Shown here one piece after another: positions 35,772 to 47,186 of a DNA stretch of 64,000 bases. Every line of letters starts with the position of its first letter. Within the stretch, counting starts at the first letter, position 1. Origin of the DNA: Opeltia flavorubescens. Its lineage: Eukaryota; Ascomycota; Lecanoromycetes; Teloschistales; Teloschistaceae. The notes beneath the pieces were generated by a model that ran no database searches, had not been told where the DNA came from, and saw only the letters and a list, made by a program, of their open reading frames with translations. A program made the position numbers and the translations under genes. The stretch is taken from contig KE546969.1 in the NCBI GenBank assembly GCA_000442125.1, positions 868,001-932,000 on the forward strand, given 5' to 3'.

Positions 35772-36339
35772 AAAGGCCAGAGATACAGCTGTTAATTCTC
35801 TACGGACCCTATGTAACGAATGCGTGATCTAGTTAAAGAAAGAAAGTATGTACAAGCTATTGGCGCAGAAAGTAAGTTGAAGTCGCAATACGGAAAGCGA
35901 TTCTCCGTACCCGATTCGGCGGCTAGTTGTGGGGTAGTAACTATGCCTTTTTCGGCTGACATAGCCCTTTTTAAGACCCTTCAGCCACAAAATCAGTCTT
36001 CACCACAAGCAAGATGATGGTGAAGTGGGCTGCAGGTTTGACCTTTGAATGAAGTTGAGATAATCAAGCTCGACTCTGTAATCAACACGAGAAAATGTCC
36101 AGCTGAATATTAGGATCAGCGTCATGGAAGGCAGGATCGAGGTCATGCGACACGACGATGCACACACCTGACTCAAATGTCGTCCTCCATTCCATAGAGC
36201 TTTGACTGTATCCCACCAAGTATCAGAAAGCTTCCCCTTGAGCTTCGCTGAACCATACTCTTCATTTTTCCAGTACGTCAACTCGTGATTCTCCGAAAAT
36301 TAGCATGAAGTCATCATGGTTGTTGGGTGTGTCGATTGT
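35772..36339. other. Intergenic region with an orphan exon-like segment
   Basis: 568 bp between the CCCH gene start and the HOP2-like stop. At 36168-36290 on the minus strand is a 41-codon open segment, with words like KLSDTWWDTVKALWNGG. It is preceded by a branch-like GCTAAT and an AG, and followed by CAG|GTGTGT, as an internal exon would be. I found no partner exons. Confidence 0.3.
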
Positions 36340-36828
36340 TCAATTTTCCTTGTCCTCTAACCCAAGTTCATCCTAATGAACGTCAATCAGCAGGCTTCAA
36401 GAAAGGCACATGAGATGATCAAGGGTATCTCTCACCCATAGCTGCTCCTTAGTGTAGCCCTCCGGCAATCCATCCCAGATGATTGCCCACATCTCCATGA
36501 AGACCCTTTTACTAGTTCTTGCCTTCCTTTTCCAGTCGTCCCATGTCTTATTCACAGCCTCCTTCTCTGCTGGAGATGGTGGCGTGATTTCTCCAGACTG
36601 TAATTTTCCCAGGTAATTTGAGAGGTCCTCCTGTTCAAGCTCCAACGTAGTAATTTCAGCAAGAATGTCGCCAACCGAAGGACTAGCATGAAGCGCGGCA
36701 AGCTTTGCTTTAAGTAACCTTTCGTGACCCCTCGCAGTGTCGATGTCTGCCTTTAGATGCTTGGCTTCTTCGTTAGCAGTGCGTGGGTTCTTGGTGAAAG
36801 CTGACTTTTCCGAATCTCGGATAGCCAT
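36340..36828 (-). CDS. HOP2: HOP2-like meiotic recombination protein, N-terminal winged helix not found
   Basis: Two exons (36436-36828, 36340-36372) give 141 residues. Hop2 pairs with Mnd1 and assists Dmc1 in homologous pairing during meiosis. The visible part is the coiled coil (EEAKHLKADIDTARGHERLL, ITTLELEQEDLSNYLGKLQS) and the C-terminal domain PSPAEKEAVNKTWDDWKRKA, through GLPEGYTKEQLW and DELGLEDKEN across the last intron. Full Hop2 is about 210-230 residues, with a DNA-binding winged helix of about 70 residues first. I searched the 450 bp upstream in all minus-strand frames and found no such sequence. The Met at 36828 falls where the linker after the winged helix should be. Either upstream exons are too diverged to see, or the gene is truncated. 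Confidence 0.72.
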
Positions 36829-37277
36829 GCTGATGACATGTAATCCAACAAACTAGCTTTTCAAGACGCAGTATCCGCACCAATTTCAATTTCTATGCCT
36901 TTTTCGGTTCTCAGGGTTTCGTGTGCTAATGTAATGTAGTTCTCTCATCAGATGTCGACCAGGTAGAAGATATTGGAAATACGCAGAAGTAGCAGAGCAT
37001 CGACGAGAAAGTGCTGGTCAACAGTGTTGGATTTTAAGTCAAAATAATCACAGGCAGCGCACAATTTAGGGAACTGAAAAATCAAGGGCCCCGGGAATGG
37101 CGACGAACACAAATGAAGTAATGCCATAGGGCTAGGCCGAATTTTGTTCATTCAAATCATCTGGCTACACATATCGACACTCCAGAACCTATCGTAGTCC
37201 AAGATTTCCTCTTGTATATCGATCCAATATACGCCTCGCCGCTATGCAAAATCCCGAAGTTTTGACGGACCCCCTAT
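36829..37277. other. Region upstream of HOP2-like gene, 3' flank of SKT5
   Basis: 449 bp. An acceptor-like TCATCAG lies just before the HOP2 Met, as expected if missing exons were upstream, but no winged-helix coding was recognised. A 67-codon minus frame here has no known motif. Confidence 0.35.
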
Positions 37278-40065
37278 TTACATCATAATCTTCCGCATAG
37301 TCAGTAGATGCACGTCCACATTAATATCGCAGTACTTACACATTCGTCTTTCTGTTTTTGTGCAGGAACACCCATTTCCTCAAATGTCTTCGGGCCCTTC
37401 CCAGGCGGCCGGTTTGTGCTGCTCGGAGGAGGTGTAGGCGCAGGACCTAGGGTTGGTGGCACTTTAGGAGGTAATGTCGGAGGCAATGAGCTGGTTATTT
37501 GCGTCGTCATAGCGCCTCCAGGCGACGAATTACCATGAGAAGAGCCCGGCCTCGAATTAGCTTGCCTGCCGGGGCTGGCTGTCCGACTCTGCCTTGTAAA
37601 GCCCTGTGTGTCTGGCAGGCTTGACACTCGTGGTAGATTTCGATTACCTGGCGCTACTTGTGCTGGCAGCGGTTTGCTGCTGCCAGGCATTGGCCCACCC
37701 GGAGGCCGATTACTGGATTTCTGCAATCTCCCCCTACGATCGGCGCCTGATGGATCCAATGGTGCTGAAAATCCGATGTCGATGCTCGGTAGTTGAGGGC
37801 TTGGTAATTGAGGAGCAGAAGTTTGAGAAGATGATGGTGTATTCGAAGGAGACCCTATTCTCTGAACGTTGTTGAGATTCGAGCTGGGTTGTCTGTAACC
37901 TGGGACGCCAGAAGGTCCATATGCCCCGCGATATGGTGGTGTACCCCTGCCTCGGCCACCGGCGAGACTATCTTGGCTGGAGAAAGATCGCGGAGGTCTC
38001 ATGGATGCAATTGAAGGTGGGGCAAAAGCGCCATTTAGTGGTGCTGAAGCAACACTTGCGACTGAGGCTGGGCGTACATCCTGCCGAATCTCCCGATTAG
38101 GACCAGGGAGAATGGCAATGTTGTTCAATCTTGGACTTGGCTTGATCCCAAATCCAGTGTCCTCTGGATATGGAGCAGCCGAGGCAGGTCGCTGGCCAGC
38201 TACAGGAGCCGAAGCGTAGGGTCGTCCATCCTCGGGGTATGGCTTCGCTGGATGGAAAACCGGAGTATCCTGAATGTTGTCTGGAATCGCTGGCATTTGC
38301 TCGTTGGCTTTGAAACGGCTAGGTCTCTTCCCTCTTTGGGAACCGTGCATCGACCGAATCCGTGCGATTGCAATATCTTGATGGTCCTTCTTCGATAGGG
38401 TATTAGACCGAGAAATACCTTCAATCCTGGCTACTGCCTCAGCATAACCGTGGTCGGCGGCTTTGCTATACCACGATTTTGCCACGCTCAGGTCCGAGGG
38501 AACATGTATGCCGACCTCGTAAAAATACCCCATAGCGAACTCTGCGGTTGGCAAACTCGTTTGAGCAGCACGCTCTGCATACGTGAAAGCAAGTCTGTCG
38601 TTCTTCTCAAAAAGATCTTTATGACCACATAAAAACCATTTACTGATCGCCATGTCTGCTTCCGGTTCTCCTTGTCTTGAAGCTAGGGCATTATAATGTA
38701 GAGACAGCGCAGGATCAAATTCACAGCCAAGCTGACAGAGTTCGTATGCCGCTCCCATCTTGGTCTGCGCCTTGGCGAACCCGAGATAAGCAGCCTTTTC
38801 GATGTTAAAACGAGCCCCAACCAAATCCATTGGCAGGATCTGATCAGGAACAGAGATCTGCTTGAGCTCTCTTGCTTGTAACATGCCATAGACCTATTAT
38901 CATATTAGCTCAGCACCGCGATACATATCGCCAATCGTCTTACATAAGCGCCTTGAGGAGCATTCTCATCCGCTGTATCGGCCGCCCGTTTAATCAGATC
39001 AATGCCACGACGGTAGTCCAGCTGCTGTCCGTGCTGTCCAAGTAGGGTCATCATTCCAAGACGCTGAGTGTGATCAGTCAATAATAGGACTTGCCAGCAT
39101 TAAATTGCGGGAAAAGGATTTCAGACATACGTAGTTTGAAGCGGAATCGCCACCCTCAACACCAAAAGTATAATGCTTGATGGCACTTGTAGGGTCGTTT
39201 GAGCTCTCGAATTGCATGCCCATGCGGTATTCAGCTCGAGAATATCCTTTTTGCGCAGCTCGTGAATAACAACGGTAGGCCTCTTTTTTGTCCATCCGGA
39301 AACCAAACTTCCCAAATTCCAACCACATGCCTCTCATAAATTCAGCTTTTGGGTGATGTTGATCCGCTAGGAAGGATACCACGTTGACGGCATCGATGCG
39401 CAGTTGATGCTCTGTACGTGGTGTCGGAGGTCGAGTAGCTTGAGGGTCAGACATTTTTGAAGCGTCCTGCGCAGCAATTTCCACATGGGCCAATGCGTCT
39501 TGTGCCCATGTCAATTGCATTTCGGGGTCGGTTGAATTCAAAACAGGCACCCGTGCGTTCTCAAGTATGATCTCTTTTTCATCATCTGAAGGTGGCACAT
39601 TGGGTGGACGATGCTCGAGTCGGGGGAACGGGGAGAAGGTTGGCTGATCTGGTGCGACACCTGGCTGAGATGCGTGCTTCGACATAGTGCCGGGCAGTCC
39701 AGAGAACTGATTCGATTCGCTCAAAGTAGTCATGGTTGAGACGGATGAGTTACGACTTGCCCGTCCGACAAAGCCAGGTGAATCAGTCATTGGACTAGGT
39801 GAACGCAAGCCGGACAATCGATGGGAATGGGCAGGAGTTCCGTCAAGCTCGAGCCGGGCGAGGTTGTCCTGGATGTTCTCTGGCACCTCGGGCATGACGC
39901 TGTATATTGATCAGCAAATATAGGTTATTGGACTTCAACGGCTGGATTGAAGAAGTACCGCTTCGGTGAAGGAGCCACGACCTCAGGCATATAGAAGTCA
40001 TCTATCCCGCCTGGCAAGAATGTTGCACCTAGCTGCGGTGGGCGTTGACTAGCTCCGTTGTCCAT
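37278..40065 (-). CDS. SKT5: Chitin synthase activator, SKT5/CHS4 family, with spliced CaaX box
   Basis: Five exons (39959-40065, 39131-39899, 38944-39063, 37340-38893, 37278-37289) encode 853 residues. The protein recruits and activates class IV chitin synthase (Chs3) at septa and bud necks. SEL1-like repeats fill about residues 170-490: HPKAEFMRGMWLEFGKFGF, GYSRAEYRMGMQFE, NIEKAAYLGFAKAQTKMGAA, AEFAMGYFYEVGIHVP, AKSWYSKAADHGYAEAVAR. The N-terminal 150 residues and the Pro/Ser-rich C-terminal half are disordered. The family ends in a farnesylated CaaX. Here exon 4 ends with Cys850, and a 50-bp intron (GTAAGT...GAAG, branch CTGAC) joins it to a 12-nt exon coding Ile-Met-Met-stop. The final box is therefore Cys-Ile-Met-Met. 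Reading through the intron would destroy it. Confidence 0.92.
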
Positions 40066-40691
40066 GATGATGCTGAGAGATGGTAGGCAAAAATTGAATG
40101 ACACTTCTGAATGATCTTTATTGAGGACATATGGTGGTACCTAAGCTGACAATGTATGGCTATCAATGGCTTCCAAACATAGCTGTGCCGGGCTATAATT
40201 TAATCCTTCGGAATCTTATTCGCTGTGGGATTGCGGAGAGCTCGTGGGGGCTGTGAGAACCACCAACTACACGATCGTTTCGTCTCTAGTCTGGTCGCGT
40301 ATAGCAGTTGGAGGCTTATTGGTGGATGAGTTTGATCCAATTAAGGAAGGGAAGGAATTTAAAAACACTTTTGAGTGAGAGCTTCAGAAGCTCTCTCAGC
40401 CCGGAGCGGCGGCGCTTTTCCGACGTTGGCTCACTCCTCTGCGGAAACTGCATCCGGATCGAAGTTAGTGGAAGTGGCCATATCAGGCACGACTCGTAAA
40501 GCCACCACTTAAGCATACTTAGTCGTGTCTAAAATAGGCCAGCGGCATGGAAATTCAAAGCATCAAAATCAAATACTATAGGTTGTTGAAAAAGTCAGCC
40601 TTGAATTAGACTCTGATAGCCGATCAGAGTGATCATTTATATTGATTCGATGAGCGACTAAAGTTTTAGCAACCACGATGGACCTCTCATC
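40066..40691. promoter_or_regulatory. Divergent upstream region of SKT5 and CHL1
   Basis: 626 bp between the two start codons. It includes a GC-rich patch near 40400 (GAGCGGCGGCGC). No coding frame is recognised. Confidence 0.45.
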
Positions 40692-43366
40692 ATGGCCAAT
40701 ATTACACGAGACTTTCATCATCCATATGATGAGCCTTACGAGATACAAAAACAGTTGATGAATGCAATTTATGATTGCATTTCAGCAGGCAAGGTAGGTA
40801 TTTTTGAATCTCCTACAGGGACCGGCAAGTCTTTAAGTCTCATATGCTCGACTCTCACATGGTTACGTGATGAACAAAGGAAGGATTTTGATCAGAAAGT
40901 GGAGCCCACTGACGATGACAACGAACCAGCTTGGATCTTGGATCAGGCCAGGCGACAGAGGACAGAGAAACTCGTTCAACGAAGGCTGGAGCTCGAAGAT
41001 CGCTTGGCAAAGATTCGAGATAAGGAAGTCCGTCTTAAGGAGCAGTACGAGAGGGGCGAGCCAGCCAGGAAGCGCGTGAAAGGAAACCAGGAGAATCGCA
41101 CTTCTAAGTTTCAGAACGAGCAGCAATTTGTGCTCGACGATTACGAAAGTGATGATGATACTCGGAAGTCCGCTACAGTGGGCACCTACGATGGAGGATT
41201 TTCCACTGCAACCGTCCAATTGATGCAGAAGCTTGGCGGATCCTCCGCATTTACCGAGAAGGAGACCAATACAGAGCTCATTGATGAGACGAAAGTCTTC
41301 TTCTGTTCTCGAACACATTCCCAATTGACCCAATTCGTGAGTGAGCTTCGCAGGGTACAGCTCCCGCCTGTGCCTTGGCTGGCCTTTATGAAACACTCTT
41401 CGCTAGCAAGCTCTCCGCAGCAGAAAACTGTCAAGCATCTATCACTAGGTTCGAGGAAAAATCTGTGCATCAATGCCAAGGTAGCTAATGCCGGAAATCC
41501 TACGGTGATTAATGAACGCTGCCTTGAATTGCAGCAGCCTTCGACAGATGAGAACAAGAAATGCAGCTTCCTACCAAACGCAGAGAACGAAGTGTTAGTC
41601 AACGAATTTAGGGATCATACACTTGCAAGGATACTGGACATCGAAGATCTCAGTGCTCTAGGTAAGAGCATTGGCATTTGCCCGTACTATTCAACAAGAG
41701 CGTCAATCAAGCCAAGTGAAGTCAATCTTAGACAATCATTGGTAAGAAAGACGAGACGCTAATATTGATCACAGATTATCACCCTACCTTACCAACTTCT
41801 ACTGCTTAAGTCTGCGCGAGAATCTTTAGGTATCTCTTTGAAGGGTCATGTCATTGTGATTGATGAAGCACATAACCTGATGGACGCCATTTCCAACATC
41901 TATTCTGTTGTAGTCACTCAGGTTCAGCTGCATCGATGCCAAAACCAGCTTCGTATCTACCTTCAGAAATTTCGGAATAAATTGAAGGGCAAAAACAGGG
42001 TATATATTGCACAAGTTGTTCGACTGATAGACTCAGTATCCGAACGTCTCGACAAACTGGCGTTAGAACGCCATGGCAATGAAGTCATGATTGATGTCAG
42101 TGATTTGATCAGTGGCAAGGGCCTTGACCAGATTAATTTATACAAGCTTCTACGTTACTTGAGCGATAGTAAGCTCGCGCGGAAGGTCGATGGCTATGTT
42201 GAGAGTATCGCAGAACAAGAATTACACTTTTCGGAAGGTCGTAATCACAGCGAGCCAGTACTTACACATGTACAAAGATTCCTGCAGACGCTCATGAACC
42301 CAGCGGCAGAGGGTCGCTTCTTTTTCGAGCGAGACGAGTCAGACACCGTGGCACTCAAATATATGCTCCTGGATCCGACCTTCCATTTCAAGGAAATCGT
42401 CGAAGATGCACGAGCTGTGGTTCTGGCCGGTGGAACGATGTCCCCTGTAAGCCATCATTTTCGTTCTCATAGCTGTAACACCGTTTAGAGAATCGCTGAT
42501 AAAAATTTCAGATGGATGATTATGCCAAACATCTCTTTGCTTATGTGCCCGTAGAGCGATTGGAAACATGGAGCTGCGGCCACATCATACCGAAGGATAA
42601 TCTGTACGTACGTTGTCTGACTAAGAGCCCCGAAGGACAAGAGCTTGACTTCAGCTTTGCGAGCCGAGGATCAGTCTCGATGATCGATGCTTTGGGAAGC
42701 TGTATGATTCAATTAGCTATGGCAATACCAGATGGGCTGGTTGTCTTCTTTCCTAGTTATGCCTACCTTGATCAAGTATCACTTCAGTGGCAAAGGGAAA
42801 AGGTGGGGTCGATGAACACTTGGACTTGCTTGGAAAGGCACAAAGTCGTGTTAAAGGAATCGAAAGGCTCATCTAGCGTGGACGATGTGCTCCAGTGCTA
42901 TACCAAAGCAGTCGAGGGAGGTAGAGGAGCACTTTTGATGTCAGTGGTGGGTGGCAAACTTTCCGAAGGCATCAATTTCTCAGACAAGCTCGGGCGAGGT
43001 GTGGTTGTGGTCGGCTTACCTTTTCCTAATATCCAAAGTGCTCAATGGAGAGCCAAGATTGAGCGTATTGAGCGAAGCATACTTGATCGAGGCGGGTCCA
43101 GTGCCGAGGGAAAGGCAGCGGGGAGGGATTTCTACGAGAACGCGTGCATGAGAGCGGTTAACCAAAGTATCGGTCGAGCGATCCGGCATCAAAGAGATTT
43201 TGCGAGCATTCTATTACTGGACAGACGATACACGACACCTCGAATATCAAATAAATTGCCTGGTTGGATCAAGCAGGGACTTCCGAAAGAAAATGCAGCG
43301 TTCTCCTCTCTCGAGCTCATTCAAGGTCTACATGAGTTTTTCCGGTTACAAGAATCGAAACCATGA
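40692..43366 (+). CDS. CHL1: Iron-sulfur DNA helicase CHL1 (DDX11/ChlR1)
   Basis: Three exons (40692-41720, 41775-42446, 42512-43366) give 851 residues. This 5'-3' DNA helicase of the XPD/Rad3 group acts in the nucleus in sister chromatid cohesion together with ECO1 and the replication fork. Walker A is PTGTGKS at 41-47 and the DEAH box is at 373-376 (VIVIDEAHNLMDAI). Four Cys of the Fe-S cluster are visible in KNLCINA, NERCLEL, KKCSFL and GICPYYSTR. Later motifs are VVLAGGTMSP, VVGGKLSEGINF, VVVGLPFPN and QSIGRAIRHQRDF. The first intron uses a GTCAAT donor; this choice gives PSE-IITLPYQLLL, which the family requires. Confidence 0.95.
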
Positions 43367-43797
43367 TCGAGGACAATGAGATAATAGAACCTCGGTCGAT
43401 TTAAGGAGTCCAATTGGTCAAAGTCCACGAAATGTGAAGCTATGCATGGCAGTGATACCACATGTGGTATTCAGTGGAGCCACTGACTTGAGTCTCGACA
43501 TTGCATCTACAACCAAGAGACATACGGCAGAAGTATAGGCGCAAACATGGTTTTGTCATCGGTCAGTGGATCGCTTGTCCTCACATTCGCCATATTTGCG
43601 AATTCTAATTCACGCAGTAAATATATGAGCGACCAATCAACCTTTACTTGACATTGTGCTGAAGTCGAGCTTCATCTTGCCAGATGTATATGACTAGTTT
43701 GCCTCGTGGTCCGATCAGCACAATTTCAACAAATTTATCAGGACACCTCGATCATCGTACCATCATCATCACACCTATACGAAATACAAGGAGAATA
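43367..43797. other. Intergenic region CHL1 to the small secreted protein gene
   Basis: 431 bp. It holds a perfect 16-bp palindrome, ATACCACATGTGGTAT (43455-43470), an AT-rich TATA-like stretch near 43618-43627, and a CCAAT pentamer at 43633-43637, all upstream of the secreted protein start. Confidence 0.4.
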
Positions 43798-44352
43798 ATG
43801 AAGCAGATTCTTTTAGGCACGCTCGTTTCCCTCACGCTGAACCCAATGCTCTGCTTTTCACTTACTTGCTACCCTCCTCCTAGGGGCGGCCAGCTTCCAA
43901 TCACGGCCCACTGTGAATATCTTGTAGACGCTATCCTCTACGCTTCCCACTTGCCTCACCATAACGATGTCCAAACGTGGGGCCGAGGCCTTCCGAGCGA
44001 CGCCCACACCGAGAGCCTCCCAAAGACTTACTGGCTCGCGGGCCGAGGACCACAGACATGTGCTATCGACCTGGATGCAGAATCGTCGCATCTAGACGCC
44101 CGCGAAAACTTCCGACTTCGAGCTGTGGGCATTGCAGGCGCGAGGATCAAAGACTCGTGTCTGAAAGGCAATAACAGGGAACTCGGAGAAGAACGTTTGG
44201 GGCCAACGGGTCATGTAATAGCAAAACTTGTACGGTCGGATTCGCCACATTCGTTACGAATGACAAGAGGAGCGAAGGTACTCGCAATACCTGGCTTTGG
44301 AGAACTTATGGTGGCTAACGGGACCTACATCGGTATCAACGGGGCACGATAA
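43798..44352 (+). CDS. Small secreted cysteine-containing protein
   Basis: A single exon of 184 codons from the ATG at 43798, chosen because it begins the signal peptide MKQILLGTLVSLTLNPMLCF. An in-frame ATG further upstream would bury that peptide. The mature protein starts near LTCYPPPRGG and has four Cys in contexts TCYPP, AHCEYL, QTCAID and KDSCLKG, plus a WGRGLPSD motif. The order Cys-Tyr-Pro-Pro ... Cys ... WGRG-L ... TCA ... Cys recurs in small secreted proteins of many ascomycetes that have no assigned function. It could be an effector-like or cell-surface protein. There are no introns. The call as secreted is firm; the role is unknown. Confidence 0.78.
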   Translation: MKQILLGTLVSLTLNPMLCFSLTCYPPPRGGQLPITAHCEYLVDAILYASHLPHHNDVQTWGRGLPSDAHTESLPKTYWLAGRGPQTCAIDLDAESSHLDARENFRLRAVGIAGARIKDSCLKGNNRELGEERLGPTGHVIAKLVRSDSPHSLRMTRGAKVLAIPGFGELMVANGTYIGINGAR

Positions 44353-44622
44353 AAAGCATGTATTTTGGGTACAGGAATCGATGCTGGGGGACATCCCCAA
44401 TAGCATTGAAATGCAGGGCAGTCATTAAGACATAGAACAGTACCCTCTTTAATTCCAACTTGCAATGTAGCTGCCCCCAATGAATGTCAAATCGCAAAGT
44501 CCTAGTACGAAGATTAAGCGAGTGACCATTGATGACTCAGCAGATCCACACACACGACCAGGGATATCATCGAATGAGTAATTTTGTTATTCAATACTCA
44601 CATCCATCGTCAATCACCCACA

Positions 44623-45364
44623 ATGCCTACACGAGCGACGAAGACCCGCAAACAGTAAGTTCATATTTCCTTTGCGCCCTTTCTAAGCCATTACGCTTGC
44701 CCAGTCATGCAACGAAACGCTCAACGAAGAAGCGAACCATGCTGAGTTTCTATCTTGCAAAACAGTCGCGGCCACGTCTCCGCCGGCCATGGCCGAATAG
44801 GCAAACATCGAAAACATCCCGGTGGTCGCGGTATGGCTGGTGGACAGCATCATCATCGAACCAACATCGATAAATACCACCCGGGTTACTTCGGCAAAGT
44901 CGGTATGCGGTATTTCCACAAAACGCAGAATCAGTTCTGGAAGCCCGTCATCAATCTCGATAAGGTGAGTTGCAATTTTTGTCATGTGGAACATGAGATG
45001 GTATTTTTGGTCATATTTTGGGGCCATTGGCAATCACAACCTATCTGGAAGCGATGGAGCAAGGTCATAGCAAAGATTGCTAGATACAGAGACGCCAATC
45101 ATCTACAAGCTTAATGAGAGCTAACGCATGCCATCTTTGCTGTAGCTCTGGTCGCTCATCCCTCTTGAGAAGCGCGACGAATACCTAGCCGACAAAAAGG
45201 GAGATACAGCACCTGTCCTCGATCTGCTACCGCTCGGTTACTCGAAAGTTTTGGGCAAAGGGAGGATTCCGGAGATACCATTGGTGGTGAAAGCGCGGTT
45301 TTTCAGTAAGGAGGCGGAGCGGAAGATAAAAGAAGCTGGCGGCGTGGTGGAACTCGTTGCGTAG
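44623..45364 (+). CDS. RPL28: 60S ribosomal protein uL15 (L28/L27a)
   Basis: Three exons (44623-44654, 44766-44964, 45146-45364) give 149 residues, exactly the eukaryotic uL15 length. The protein sits in the large cytosolic ribosomal subunit. Exon 1 encodes [10 protein letters not shown]. The body has [40 protein letters not shown] and [14 protein letters not shown]. The end is the mixed [18 protein letters not shown] and [17 protein letters not shown]. The first intron falls two bases into a His codon close to the start, a usual position in ribosomal protein genes. The upstream 270 bp should contain the promoter. The gene is tail-to-tail with CDC7. Confidence 0.97.
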
Positions 45365-45565
45365 GTGTTGGTGAAACTAAGAACAGAGGCTGAAGATTCA
45401 GAGCTGCTGCCAAAGTAACTTGGCCAAAGGCATATCATGATTCAAAAATCTTTCTACCCTTCACATTGAGGGAATGACGTTGCCAGGGGATGCAGGTTGA
45501 GAACGCTCTGAATTCTAACTCGCTTTGGGTATCTTGCTATATACTACAGGTGACACGAGATATTT

Positions 45566-47186
45566 TCACAAATCCGTTCGTTGCAAATCATCCAGATCGT
45601 CGTCCATCAAGTCAGGAGTCCTCTCTTCTGACAGGAAATCAGTCGCAAGCGCCCTCCTAGCAGAAATTCTCTTCCTTGGATCCAATTCTAAACACAAGTC
45701 CAAGAAATTGATACATTCCATGACTTCTGGGTCAATTTCCTCCCTTTCATCTGGCCTCACTGCTGATACTGACCACTGAACAATCTGTTTCAACAGGAAC
45801 CCTTTTTCTCCCACAGTAGGTAAAGAACACTCGAAGATCGCACCATGCAACAGTGCGCAAGTCTTCATTCTCTTCTGCCCGAAGATGGAAGCAATCTCAA
45901 TCAATGCATCTACATCGTCTGCCGAATTGAAGAAAGGGAAGCGCTGACAAAGGATCGTAAGGAGGATGACGCCAGCTGACCAGACGTCGATTTTGGTGGT
46001 TTGAGCGGTGCATTTCAGAAGGACCTCAGGGGCGCGGAATCCTCTCGTACCTGCTCGGTTGGCGCGGCGGGAGGGTCGTTGATCGTTCTTCGGGTAGCCA
46101 GTGGCGGGAGATTGGCCAAACGCTTTGCTGGATTCGATCTTGATACGTCTGCTTTGGTTGTTGTCTTGACAAAGACAGTGAGTGCAGTCGGTTCCTTCGC
46201 GCTATTGGGGTGAGTAAGTATGAGAAGCTCGATTGACAGTCTCGATAGAATATACCTCGGCAAGACCAAAGTCGACAAGCACGCCTTGTTTTCTGTCAAT
46301 GTCGTACAAGAAGTTCCTGCGTTTATCAGTGAGTTCTTATTTGGTCGAATTTCCGAAGCGGACTTACGTGGGTTTGATATCTCGATGGATAATGCCGTGC
46401 CGATGGACTGCAGCCAGGGCTTTGAAGAGCGAGCGAAAGTAGACTTTGATGTCGTAAGGAGCCATTTGGCGGTAGAATATCTGGGTTTATTCAATACAGG
46501 AATCACGTCAACTGAATGCCTGGGCTTACTCGAAAGTCTTGGTGTCTGAAATATGGCAGCACAGCAATGACCTGGTCATGATACCGGAATGCAGTTATGA
46601 GAGGGCATATCGATTTGTAACCCCGGAGATCGTGTAATAATTCCAGTTCATTCTGTATTCTCGTGGGACTGCTCGTAACGTATATTTTCTTGATAGCCAC
46701 ATAACGAGGACGTCTTGACATTTGTCGACGGTGGTGGTCTTGTGACGTTTCGTGTCGCCGACGCTTGACCGGTGGGGAAGACCATTTCGATCCATCTTCG
46801 GCTTCAATATCCCAATCGTTCTGGTAGAAGTCGTAATGCATGTCCTCTGCCTTATATACAGTCGAGAATGTTCCTATCAAGAAGGGCTTAAAAAATGGAG
46901 GGGATCCGTAAAGCAGCAACAGCGAGGACATACCCTCTCCAATGCGATCGATCATTCTGAACTTGAGTCCCTTTTTCTGAAATATTCTCTCGATTTTGGC
47001 CATTTCCTCTTTGGCCATTTCGCTGATACCTCCACGTTCTTCTTCTGATTCTTCTGTCTGCTCAGACTCTTCGTGAACATAGTTTACGTCCTCGTTAACA
47101 GGATCCCCTTCGCTTGTGAAGTGCAGGTCTTCCTCCGTTTCTTCAAGCTCGTGTAATTGAGCTCGCGGTACCAATAATTTCTCCAT
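45566..47186 (-). CDS. CDC7: DDK cell-cycle kinase CDC7 (Hsk1)
   Basis: Five exons (46934-47186, 46530-46873, 46368-46480, 46256-46316, 45566-46201) encode 468 residues. With its Dbf4 partner it phosphorylates the MCM helicase and fires replication origins. An acidic N-terminal tail precedes the Gly loop IGEGTFSTVYKAED (about 81-95). The catalytic Lys is about residue 146 in YVAIKKIYV, after a 45-residue insert. HRDIKPTN is at 231-238, DFGLAE at 252, and the activation segment ends GTRGFRAPEVLLKC. An insertion between DFG and APE, with SRRIKIESSKAFGQSPATGY, is typical for Cdc7. The C-lobe reads IDVWSAGVILLTILCQRFPFF and DPRKRISARRAL. It shares a 316-bp upstream region with condensin YCS4. Confidence 0.95.

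Noticed and set aside
46015-46506. 163-codon minus-strand frame inside CDC7
   Set aside because: It is an off-frame reading across CDC7 exons and introns; the kinase motifs lie in another frame.
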